Shown here one piece after another: positions 1-11,400 of a stretch of DNA of 64,000 nucleotides. Below the pieces are notes generated by a model, which was not told where the DNA came from, did no database searches, and worked only from the letters and a program-made list of their open reading frames with translations. Numbering within the stretch: position 1 is the stretch's first letter; every line of letters begins with the position of its first letter. The translations under genes were made by a program, and so were the position numbers. The stretch is from Monosporascus cannonballus (taxonomy: Eukaryota; Ascomycota; Sordariomycetes; Xylariales), in the NCBI GenBank assembly GCA_004154925.1, contig QJNS01000018.1:470693-534692 (forward strand). The letters run 5' to 3'.

Positions 1-114
1 TAGGGAGCAGCCACCTCGCTGGTGGCTAGCTGTTTCTCCCCTTCCCTCCTCACCTTGAATATAAACCTTCGTTGGGCCGTGCCTCCGTTCAGCCTACGCA
101 TCGTGCCCGTCACA
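1..114 (+). repeat. LTR fragment (3' part, cut by the window edge)
   Basis: The first 114 bases match 7012-7125 with only four differences, all C/T or G/A transitions. The 7 kb copy is a complete solo LTR, so this is the right-hand part of a second copy whose left part lies outside the window. It ends in CGTCACA, consistent with the TG...CA rule for LTR ends. The DNA after it (115-272) does not look like a tRNA primer-binding site, so this is either a solo LTR or the right LTR of an element to the left. It lies 158 bp past the stop codon of the HET gene. Confidence 0.75.
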
Positions 115-272
115 ATAGCTTCGGCTACTCCGATATTCTTATCTTTTGGCTACCATTGTTTCCATCTGTATTTAAGGAGGGTTCACCACCTTCACCTTTT
201 ATAAAAGACCTACTAGAGGTTAGGCAACCTTTAATACAGTTCTTCTTCAGTTATATGCTTCTGTGTGTGATG

Positions 273-1335
273 TCAGGGTCTCACATCTCCTAAGCGGTAG
301 AATCCCGTAGCCGATTTGTCGTTCTGGAGGAGTTTAAGCACGACAAATTCAGAATGGCCGATGTGTTCCGAGCCACAATTGAGATATACTTTCAAAACAG
401 CAGCATTGTGGATGTGGTACCTATCGCTGTAATGGGGCTTGGTAAATGGTAGGTTGTTGATGGCTAGGCCAAGTTTTGTCATAACCGACGGATTTTTCGT
501 CTCCTGAGACCAAACTTGCAGCCCTAAGTTTGGCTTGAAATTCGCCGGTGAATCGGCAAGGACATTAACCCTTCCGCCGATATGAGGGCTGTTTCGAGGG
601 ACAGTCCATGCCAGTATGGTGTGATCGTCATGCTGCCGAATGATTTCCTCCTGTAGACGTCGAAAGGCCTTCTTCCCTTCCCCATACAATAGAGGCATAT
701 TGACATCGAACAGACCAAATAGGCAATACGCGATGTCTTCGATTCGCGTGCAGGAACGTGTAGAAGCCCATGACATTCTGGTTGCGACGCTATAAATGTG
801 AGGTTCTGCGGCGTTCTTTAGACACTCCCTTGGGATCTGTGTTATGGCCTCGAGATCTTCGGCGAGGTCATCTAGTGAGCCTAATCGGTCCCAACAGCAA
901 TTGTAGAAAGTGACATAGGCAGGTGCAATCAATTCCTGGAGCGTCCAACCCCTGCGGAACCAACGGGAAGATGAAAATTCCTTTTTGGGGAGTAAACCGT
1001 CTAGCATATGGGGCACATCTGGCAGGAACGCATAGCAGACTTGAGAGTTCTTGTACCATTGGTACATGGAGTTAATTGCTTCACTGAGCTCCGCGGAGCT
1101 CGTTTTGTCGATGCAACAAGTATCCACCCAAACCCATTCGAGGGAGTCTCGTTTCGCCTGCTGGCAAGTGTATTGAATTTTTTTGGAACCCGGCTTTGCC
1201 ACGAGCCTCACCCCGTCGCATGTCGGAGAGGCTGACCTCCCCGTCTCCCCATGTGTGGCTCAGAATGGCATAGTGAGGTACCTGATCCCCGCAAAATTCG
1301 TGAATCTCGTAGGTGTGGACGTTGATGAGCAACAT
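273..1335 (-). pseudogene. HET-domain (heterokaryon incompatibility) protein, apparent frameshift
   Basis: HET-domain proteins control non-self recognition after hyphal fusion in filamentous fungi and can trigger cell death. The start at 1335 opens a HET N-terminus with the motif YAILSHTWGDGEV. The reading frame must shift in an A7 run (plus-strand T7 at 1178-1184). The second frame then carries WVWVDTCCIDK, SAELSEAINSMYQWY and FRRGWTLQELIAP, followed by MPLLYGEG and AFRRLQEEI, the usual HET-E-type order. It stops at 273. Removing one A from the run would give one continuous frame of about 353 residues, and the junction then reads GFQKIQYTCQQA, matching the family pattern, so a single-base change is the simplest reading. 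No NACHT or WD40 part is present, so it is a HET-only gene. It could be a real pseudogene or a sequencing error in a homopolymer. The family call is firm; its integrity is not. Confidence 0.85.
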
Positions 1336-2863
1336 AGCTGTGGTAGGATTGTACGCGAGAATGGATATTCTGGTTGAAAGAGTGAGGAGTGGTTTGGAAT
1401 AGGCAGAGCCTGACTTCTTAACGTACGACCCTGTCCGGAGCCCGCCTTCAGCAGGGCTTTACTGCATCGGTGGACATACGACTTGGGGGCCAAGCAGTGC
1501 AGGTGACTGGCGAGTTCCCTCTTCGGAATACCAATAAGAAGTTACGTACAGGATAGCACCCCATCTTTGATATCCCTTAAGCACCAAAGCGCAATAGAGC
1601 AAAGTTATGGAGGCATCCCGATATACAAGGTTTTGTGTTCTCAAATGCATTGCCAGCAGTGGGAGACAACTGTCAGTAGGCCGGCAAAATTCATAGAGCT
1701 CGATACCACACGTCCGTATCGGCCTCTAGGCCATCAAGCTTCCTTGTTGACCGCCTACCGGTATGATATCCGAGATGCTTGGCCCAGAGCCAGCTTGAGT
1801 TCAGCCCCATGTGGGGCCCTGACTCACATAGGTAGGCGGACAATTACATGTCATGCTCAAGGACGCACGCGGAAAAAACAGCCGCGCCCAACGGCATTCG
1901 TATGTAATCTTCATGAGCCTAGGCTCGATTGCTCCAATGTAGGACTCATACTGCAAGCTGCTAGGTATAAGTCACAACTTCACATACGACATAACCTATC
2001 GGTGGGGCGGTCCAGGCCTATCTTGGCATTGTACATAGATGTGCGCGATCATTCAATAGAGGATCACGACTCTCGCAAGTATGGACGCTGCGTCTAGACT
2101 CTTTGACAGACAGACGACCGGGCCGGCGCCGTACGTCCTGAGGACCGAGGGAGGTAGGGAGCCCAGGCCCTTGGAGGCTACATCGAGAGCATCGTTAGCC
2201 GGAATTGCCGTATGATGCCGACTAAAGAGCCGTCGCAATTAGCTGTTCAGTTAAAAAAGAATAATCGAAAGCTAAAGGCGCTAAGGTGCTCCTACTAGGT
2301 AGTTCTGGTGTTCCTGAGCTAGCTGTTTACGACTCAAAGATGTATTTTTGGGTAGAATCGTAGACGTGACCGGTAGGACCCCCGCGATCCCATCAGACCC
2401 TTCCGAATATTTCCGTAACCGTGGTTAACAAGACTATCCTCGAGTGTCGTCATGGTACTTTCTCTATACCAATGCATGGATGCTCTGTATAGCTTTATGG
2501 ACCCCCTAGAACGACTCCTTTGACATCCTCTCGACCATGAGACATTAAAAGCCCACGAAAAATGGATATCGGATGAGTTTTTTTTTATTATTCGTGAGAT
2601 AACGATGGGGCGCCAAAGAAAAAGATATTGGCCTAGATTAAAGTCCATTGAGGTTGATATCGCACTGTATTTGAATTCGATTGAATGGATAGCGATATCG
2701 AGACATACAAGTTCAAGTAGGATGATCATCGGTGGTTCTCGCGAGCAACCAGCGAACACGTGGAGCAAGGCTGAAGTCCAAATTGTCGAGAGGTGCCCCA
2801 CATATAGACATTAACATGACGTACAGTAAGAGCTCTAGCAAACAGCACTGAGTACGGAGTGTT
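1336..2863. other. Intergenic DNA without a recognisable gene
   Basis: About 1.5 kb of moderate composition between the HET start and the A/T-rich block. Open frames here (for example 1567-2097 plus and 2334-2801 minus) have no family resemblance and no plausible codon use. The part next to 1336 should hold the HET promoter. The right part grades into repeat-derived DNA. Confidence 0.5.
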
Positions 2864-2890
2864 ACAGGGATCACTGCGACAAAACCCAAA
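2864..2890 (+). repeat. 27-bp repeat, inverted partner at 27296-27322
   Basis: These 27 bases are the exact reverse complement of 27296-27322. Weaker similarity, with transition-type differences, continues inward for about 350 bp on both sides: 2891-3240 compared with 26950-27295 reversed. Shared landmarks include TTATAAGATATTA and the stretch around ATTG-CAAC. The two copies sit exactly at the two edges of the A/T-rich block. They may be LTR remnants of one family in opposite orientation. Confidence 0.7.
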
Positions 2891-3474
2891 AATTATAAAT
2901 AGATACACGCCCGAGTAAATTTAACTGAAATTTTAATGAATTAGACAGAAATTCGAAGTTTTCCTAAGTATAAATATGCGTTAAACAAAATAATCGAGTA
3001 GATTTAATTAACTAACTAATGTAACTAATCAAACTCACCTAACTAACTTAATTAATTTAATTAATTTGACTAACCTAATTTAGTTAATCTTATCATCAAT
3101 TTAATCTTATTATCGACCTAGCTTTATCGTTAATCTAATTTTATTATCGATTTAAACTTATTGTCAACTTTGTTTTTAAAGCTTAAAATCTTAAAAGCGT
3201 ATTATAAGATATTAAAAAAAAATATACAGGCTAAAGTTATATTATCTTTTCGAACTTGATATAAAGGTTGGCTATATATATAAGCGGTTTCATTTTAAAA
3301 ATAAAGAAAAAAATTAGATTTTAAACTGTTTTAATATGTATATTATCTTATTACTTTAATCTTTTAATAAAATTTAATAAATTAAAACTTTTATATTAAC
3401 TTAAATTAATAATAAATTATTTTATTATCAAATATTTCTTTAATTTTATTATTATTATTTTATTGTTTTTTAGT

Positions 3475-3530
3475 ATTATTATTTTATTATTATTTTATTA
3501 TTATTTTATTATTATTTTATTATTATTTTG
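3475..3530 (+). repeat. 11-bp A/T minisatellite
   Basis: A tandem array of the 11-mer ATTTTATTATT, about five copies, almost without differences. It lies inside the A/T-rich block. Replication slippage on simple A/T sequence is enough to explain it. Confidence 0.8.
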
Positions 3531-4070
3531 TTTTATTCGTTATTACTATTATATTTCGATTAAGTAATTCGATTATCTACCTGATAAATCTTATTATCGT
3601 TAAATTATTATTTAGTAATAATAGATATTTTGCTAATAGTAAAAACGTTGCCGATATAGGATTTGCGAAACTGTTAAAGTCGTTATCTAGAATATTGCTA
3701 TTATAAATTTGCACATTATTTAAGATATTACTTTAGGACATTAATAGAATATTGCTATTATAGATTATCTTATTAAAATTAAACTTTATTTTAAAGATTA
3801 TAACTGCGTTTGCAGCGTAATTATAGCTAAGTAACTTGTCGTATTACGTTAATTCAATTTGTAAAAAACTTATAAAAATAACAAAACTCTTAAAATAAAG
3901 GTTAATATCAAATTATAATTTTTTTAGTTTCGTTTTATACATTAGTATATAAACTTTTTTAAAAAGAATTTAAAAATGGGCAAATTTAATAAGGATAAAA
4001 TATTATTATAAAATTTAAAAAATTATATATATGTATATATAATGTTAAAAAGGCTTTTTAACTATATATT

Positions 4071-4360
4071 GAAGTGGGGCGGAGTGTTACACCCATTATC
4101 AGACTCGGCTGATCAGAAAGCCTGAATTTCCCATATATATTAAGAAGTTCTTTTTCGCCATAAGTTTAACCCCCAGGCATCACCAGCGATCATCACCACT
4201 TAACATGTCTTTCGTCATTTCTTTCAGTCATCAAAGTTCAACACCATCAATACAATCGGATTCAGTTCTTCATTTTTCGATAGTCCCATTCCGTACCGTG
4301 ACATAAAATGGTTATCCGCACTGATCAAGACCAATTCCCCCCACACCAATTCAATATATA
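4071..4360 (+). mobile_element. Probable LTR island with adjoining polypurine tract
   Basis: A 290-bp stretch of ordinary composition inside RIP-mutated DNA. It begins with GAAGTGGGGCGGAG, which resembles a polypurine tract, directly followed by TGTTACACC, a typical LTR start (4085). The A/T-rich DNA to its left would then be the 3' internal part of a plus-strand element and this the right LTR. The right end is unclear, near 4350. No second copy was found in the window, so the call rests on the tract plus TGTTA junction only. Confidence 0.4.
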
Positions 4361-6585
4361 ACTTTTTATTCGAGTTTAATTTGTTTAAAATATTAAAAAT
4401 ATAAGTAAAAATTTTCATTTTATATATGTTTTTAAATCGAAACGCTTTTATTATTATAATAATATAATTATCGTGTATACTATTTTTATTAAAATTTCTA
4501 AAAATAACTTATTATAGAAAAGATTTATATAATTATATTTTTATTTATATCGATTAGAATTATTATATTGTACTTTTAAAAATATATCGAATTTAATTAT
4601 CTTGAACTTTCTTATGGGTTATCGCGTAATAACAAGAATTTGTATAAGTAAAATAATTATTAAACAGATTTTTCTTATATTAGATATATTAAAAAAACCA
4701 GGTGTATAATAATACCATTAATAATTATATTATAATAATTTATAAAGATATTATAGTTGCTTATTTTCTAAACTTAAAAATAATTTTATCGGCTTTAATT
4801 TTAATTTTAAACTGTTTTAAAAATTATACATATATATATATATATAATTATATTTGATAAATATATAAAATGTTAAATTTATATTACTTACATTATAATT
4901 ATAAAAATATTTTAAATCTAATTAGTCTTAATTTGTTATAATTAAAACATAATCATAATAACTCGTATAAATAAAAATATAATTAAATAAGTTTTTCTAT
5001 ATTAAATTACCTTTGAACAGCTTATAATAAATTAATATTTGCGGTATTTACTTTATTATATTTATAAAAACATTATATTTGGTAATTTTATCGAATTTAA
5101 ATTTAATTATATTAACTTTAATTTTTATTAGAAAATTCGCAAATGTTTTAATAGACTTTATGAATTTATATTCTACGTAAATTTAAAGTATTTAATTTAT
5201 TCGATTTCAATGAGATATAAGAATAAGAGAAATCTATTATTTTATTAAAAAATATATAAAACGAAAACGTTTTTCTGTATTTTAAACGTGGGTTTCGCTA
5301 GCTTACTATAGGAACACGCTATTTAATTAGTTAATTTTAGCGCTTTTGTAAAATATATAAAAGCATATCAAAAATAGAAACGAATAAGCAGAGGTCTAAG
5401 CTAGCTAAAATAAGTTACAGATTTATAAAATCGCTTAATCTAGAACTCCATATAATGAATTATCTTAACAATAAATATAGATTTCTATTAAAACGCGCGA
5501 TATAAAAAGGTTAATAATAAATTAATCAAAAAATATAAAATAAAATAAGCGTTATATATATAAAAAAGGTATTATATTATATTAAATAAATTATATTCAT
5601 ATTAGAAAAATTCAGTTATAATATTTGAAAATTAAGTATATTAATAAAATTAAAATACATTTATAAAAAATTGATTTTATAGAAATTAAAAAACTATATT
5701 ATATAATTCTCTTATTTTATTATGAAATATATTTTTTACAATATTGTAATTATAAACTTTAATATAAATTAAACATTTATATAAATCTAATAAATTTATA
5801 GAATTTTATAAAATTTAATTACTTTTTACTGTGATATATTTTAAAAATATACATTAAATAATTATAAAATATTATTGCGTTTTACTATATTAATATTATT
5901 GTTGTTATTGTTTTCTTAAATTATAAATCTTAAAACTTTAATTGCTTAATTAATTATAAATTTGAATTTAGAAAAATTTAACTTATTTAATTTAATAAAC
6001 TCAAATGTATTAAACTTTATTTTTAATTCTATATTCATTATATATTTAATATTTTTAAAATTTCGAAATAATATAATATTAAAAATATTTTATTAAGGTA
6101 CTATAGCTAATAATAATAATTATAATAATTAAAGATTGCTTGATTAATATGTATATAAATAGTTAAAATATAAAAGTCTTCTTAAGTATTTTCTTACTAT
6201 GTAAATTAATATTATAGAAATGTTAAAATTAAAAAACTGAAATTTTTATTCCTAGATATATTATATTAAAAATTTAAGTATTTAAAATATTTTATTTCAA
6301 ATTAAATAAAAATATATTTCTTATTTATTTATTATTTCAGGAAATATATTAAACCACTTTATTAAATATTTTTATATATTTTTAAAAACTTTTTTAAATA
6401 CATTTTTATTTTGTTCTTTATTTTAAAATTTCGCTCAAATTGTTTAATTACGTAATATAAGTAATTTATTCCTATAAAAACCTAGATCCGTTTTTAAAAT
6501 TAAAAACCGGTTTATTTTAGCCTTTTTTTGTTTATTTATTATCAATTTTTCTAAATCATGCGTTATAGTATAAATTCGTATTCAT

Positions 6586-6670
6586 TGTTAGAGTATTTCA
6601 TTTTGTGAAGTTCTAGATTAGGTCGTTGCTTGGTAATTGCGTAGTAGTTGCGTACTAGCACACTCTAACA
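6586..6670 (+). mobile_element. 85-bp element with 9-bp inverted termini (short LTR or MITE)
   Basis: Begins TGTTAGAGT and ends ACTCTAACA, a perfect 9-bp inverted pair. The sequence from 6665 through the right end and on to 6689 is repeated in reverse at 8390-8414. The form TGTTA...TAACA suits an LTR end, and the conserved DNA after it would then be the internal 5' region, but 85 bp is short for an LTR. A miniature inverted-repeat element is the alternative. Confidence 0.4.
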
Positions 6671-6689
6671 GGGATTATTGCAGTTAGTG
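6665..6689 (+). repeat. 25-bp repeat, inverted partner at 8390-8414
   Basis: Exact reverse-complement match of 25 bases to 8390-8414. It includes GGGATTATTGC, which differs from GGGATCACTGC in the 2864/27296 repeat pair only by two C/T transitions, so all four sites may descend from one element family. The two copies here face each other across 1.7 kb, with the solo LTR at 6936-7125 in between. Confidence 0.7.
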
Positions 6690-6935
6690 CGATACTCGTC
6701 CCAGTTTTTTCTGACAATTCAACTTTATTAGATTAGCAGCTCCGAAGTAGATTTCTATGCAAATTAGCCTAGAAGCTATCTAACCTAATTAGTCACTTTT
6801 TTATTATTAATCGTTTATATTGTCGTTATTTTTGATTATCTCTTTTAATTTATCCGATATGCTTTTTATAATATTTTAAGCAAAAATTCAAAAATTACTC
6901 TCTAAGCTTCATATAAGGCGTATTATAGCTTTTCC

Positions 6936-7125
6936 TGTTACAGGCTAGAGCCTATAGGGCAGCTCGGGCTTACGGAGCGAGCTCCTTAGCTCGAGCTCAC
7001 CCATATGTATATAGGGAGCAGCCACCTCGCTAGTGGCTAGCTGTTTCTCCCCTTCCCTCCTCACCTTGAATATAAACCTTTGTTGGGCCGTGCCTCCGTT
7101 CAACCTACGCATTGTGCCCGTCACA
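6936..7125 (+). mobile_element. Solo LTR (190 bp)
   Basis: Begins TGTTACAGG and ends GTCACA, obeying TG...CA. The preceding five bases are TTTCC and the following five TTTTC, equal except for one C/T transition, so they look like a target duplication that later mutated. Its right 114 bases match window positions 1-114. No internal domain adjoins it, as expected after LTR-LTR recombination. It is less A/T-rich than its surroundings, so it probably arrived later or was mutated less. Confidence 0.75.
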
Positions 7126-8389
7126 TTTTCAACGTTATATTATCCGTTTTGTAATAAAAATATAGCTAATTTTTTATTTAGAACTATACGTTTTTTATAA
7201 AGTTAAAATTAAAACTTTTAAAATGTTATTTTATTCAGAACCTTTTGTATTAATTATAAATCGTATATTTCATAATTTAAGCTTTATATATAAAAATATT
7301 ATTTGATTAAATATTATTTTAAAACATTTATTATTTTATTATTAAATAATTAAAAAACCAATATAATCGATATATTGTTATAATAAACATTTATATTTTA
7401 AGCTATATAAAATAAAGGCTTTTTATTTTTTATATATCGTTTTTAAAAATATGCAATTATAAATTTTTACGCGAAAAAGTCGAAATTGTTAAGGTTTTCG
7501 CATTTATAAATAATAAACTTTTACTTAAAATTATCGTTCGTATAAATCTAGGTTTTATTAATAAGAAAATGAATATAGACAGGTTTTTAAGTTAATTTTC
7601 AGAATTACGTATTAATTAAAATTAATGTTTTGCAAACGTTTACAAAAATCTTTAATTAAATCGTTAACTTTAATTAGCGATAGCAAATAATAATATTATA
7701 ATTAAGTAACTTTATTATAGAATTCATCGTATTTTTATTATACTATATAAAATTATAAATATATAAAACCTAATTTTAAATAATCTTCCGATATTAATAA
7801 TTTTTATTGAAACTTTTTAACTGTGAAAAAAATTATTTATTATAATAAGGTACTTTTAATAATTATAAGATATTAAAAACCTTAATAAGGCTAATTATAT
7901 TTAATATTGGAAATAACTTATTTATTTTTCTATTTTTTATATAACTAATTAACGATATTTTAAAACATTCGAATAACGATTTTTTATTGCGAATAAAACG
8001 ACAACAATAACTTATATATTTCTTTTTCGTTTTTCGTTTAAGTATCTAATGGACCTCCTTAATAGCAAATTGTTACGTAACAAATTACATACGTTTAATA
8101 GAGATAATAATAAATCTTATAAGCTTAAAACGATTTTATAAAAAAAGCTTTTAATTAGCTATTATAAAAAAGTTTAAACGTAAAAAAAGATATAAAACGA
8201 AAACGTTATAAATAACGTTTTTGCTATTATTTGTAACAATTTTTTATCTAGGCGTTAAAACTTTGATTTTATATTAGTTCTTACTAAAATAAATTAAATA
8301 TATTATCTATATAAATTTGTATAAAGAGTATAAGAAAGCCACTTATGCCAATGGGCGAAAAAGAATCTAGAACCGTAGGGCTTGTATGC

Positions 8390-8414
8390 CACTAACTGCA
8401 ATAATCCCTGTTAG
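8390..8414 (-). repeat. 25-bp repeat, inverted partner of 6665-6689
   Basis: Reverse complement of 6665-6689. It sits in an island of normal composition (about 8340-8600). Read on the minus strand it has the same ...CTAACA then GGGATTATTGC order as the 6.6 kb copy, so both look like an LTR end followed by internal sequence, pointing toward each other. Confidence 0.65.
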
Positions 8415-11400
8415 GGTATAAGAACGTTGTCATTATTGCGAAAAAGTTACCTCAGCTAGCTCAGGCCTCCCTAGCTCGTTTTTTTAATTTCTTCAAAGTC
8501 ACTCAAATACCGCTCCATAATGCTAAATATTAACCAATCAAATTCCAAATCCCCGTAACGAACTAACGTGGCCTAAGTTATAATTACGTAAAAACGGTTT
8601 CGTTTAATATATTTGTTTTTTTAAAAAAAAAACAAAAATCCGTAATAACTTAATAATAAAATATTTTTGTAAATATATATATATATATATACGATTACTT
8701 TAATTATGGCTTATTATTAATATTACGATAATTTTAATTAAACCTATTTATTATTTTTAAACCTTAACCCATATAATAGTTATAATCTAAGCCCATTATA
8801 TTATAATTTTTTTTAAAATATAATAAATCCGAATTTTTTTAATTTTACCGGGCTACGCCTTTAAAATAAAATATACGTACGTATACTTTAAATTTCTAAC
8901 TTTAATATAAAAATTAATATAACGTTTAAAACTTTTATTCGTTATTAGGTTTTGTATAATAATTTAAGCTAAATTATTAATTTTATTATTCGGATTAACT
9001 AATTAATTAATATATTTAAAAAACGAATATACGAATAATTATTAATATATAAAAATTAACAAAATATTTTAATTTTTGTTAATTAAAATCTCGTTATATA
9101 TAAATATTATATTATATTATACGGAATATTTATAATCTTTATAAAAAATTAAATTCCGTTATTTATTCAAAAAGTTATTATTTAAAATTAATATAATCCA
9201 TATTATTTGGAACAAAAATTAACGTTTTATAAAAATATTTACTTTTAATTAATTTAAACTTTTAAACCAAATAATTATATATTAAAGAAAAAATAATAAT
9301 TATATAGTATAAAACGGCAAACGAAACGCTTTTATAATAATAATAATTCGAATATTTTTATATAATGTTTTTATAATTTTAATTAATATAATTAAAATAA
9401 TTTCCAAAATTAAGAATAATTACTTACCTTATTTATTAAATAAGTTTTTATTATTTTCGGATTTATTACGAAATAATATTAATATATTAAACGGGTTAAA
9501 TATTTGCGAAATTTATTATATATTAAATAAAAATATAATTTGATTAATAAAGAAAATTAAAATTATTATATTAATTCGTTTATAATAATATAGTTTTAAT
9601 TAAAGTAAATTACGTTTTATAACAAAGTATAATAAAACGATATTATATTTTAATATAATAATTTTAATATTTAAAATTATATTCGTAATATACCGTTTTA
9701 ATACGGTATCGTTATACGGAATATTATTACCGTTTTTATTTATTATTATAATTATATTTTTTAAAATAAATTAAAATAATTTATATTTTCATTTAATTAA
9801 TATTATAAAATAAAACAGTTTTATAAAAAATTATAATAATATTTAATATCGCTTAATATTTTTAATTAATTTATAATTAATATTATCTGGATGTTATTTT
9901 TAGTTTTTATTAATATATTTTATAAACGTAATAAGCAAAAGTTTTCCGGTTTTCTTAAATTAAAACATATACCGTATAATAAATATCGTTTAATTTCGTT
10001 AAATATAATTAACGAAAATGAAAATATTATCGAAAGTATTTATAATTTTTATCAAAATAATTTTAAAAAAAATATATATAAATTTATAGAAAAATAATTT
10101 TATCGGTTTTCGAAATTTTTTTATTTTATTTATAAACATTAGAAAATAATTAGTTATATTTGGAAAATTTAGTTTAATTAAGCCGAAATAACCGATTTAT
10201 ACGATAAAAAATAATAATTCTTTTTTGTTTTTATTTTATTTTATATATAAATAAATTTTTTATTTATAATTATATGTATTTATTAGCTTAATAATATAAC
10301 CGGGACGTATAAAATATAAATAACTTTAAAAATAAACTGTTAATTTTTAAATTAAATAAAATAATTACATTACAAATTATCGAAATTTTATTTTTTCAAA
10401 CTTTTTATTTTTTATATATATAATATTCGTATATTTATATTATTTTTATAAAAAATATGTATCCGATACGAATTATTTATAATAAAACTATTTAATATAT
10501 ATAAAACTTTTCGGAATGCTTTAATCGAAAACTTTTTTTCGAAAGCTAAATTTAACGAATTTATAAAATATATATATTTTAGGTTAATTATTACCGAATT
10601 TGAATTTATCGCGTATAATATAATTTTTAAATATTTTAGTTACGTTAAATAATAAGGGAAATATTACAAGATTTTAATTAAAACGTATTAAGAAATAAGG
10701 ATTTTTTAACAAAAATATTTTATTATTATTTATTAATAATACGTTATTTAATAATATAAATAATTAAATAAATAATTCGTAAATATTTTATTTTTTAATT
10801 CCGAAATATAATTTATTTATATTATTTATTAAGCGGTATAATCTTAATTAAAATATACCGAATAAAACGTTTTTATTAAGTAATTATAAGGCCGGAAATA
10901 TTTTTAATACGGTTAATATTTTATAAGGCGATAATTCTTTTAATCGTATTAAAAATAATAATTAATTATTAAATAATATTATTTTTATTAATAAAAATTT
11001 ACGAAATTATTACGGTTTTTTTAAAAAACCTAAATTTATTTATATTTTTCGTATGTTATACGATATAATAATATTAATTATATTAAACGGTTAATACTAA
11101 TATTATTATTTTTTATAGGGCCGATTAATTTAATTATAATAAAAAATGTTTTATTTCGATTAGATATTATATTTTGCAATATTAAATTAAATTCTCATTA
11201 ATTCGATTTTAATATTAAATTTAATTCCGATAAAATTTAAAGATAAAATATAAAAAATATTTAATAAAAAAGGCAAATATTATAATTTGTAACTTATTGG
11301 CGATTTCCGCTGTATAAAAAATAATATATATAATATTAATATTATTTCTTTTTAAAATTTATTTTTAATTAAGTATTATATATTTTTATAATGCGAATTT

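Noticed and set aside
2334..2801. 155-codon minus-strand frame
   Set aside because: No recognisable motif and no splice-consistent neighbours; the DNA is repeat-border sequence.
9891..10097. 68-codon open frame in the A/T-rich block
   Set aside because: Composition is pure A/T-codon (Lys, Asn, Ile, Phe), no family pattern, and surrounded by stops; expected by chance in this DNA.
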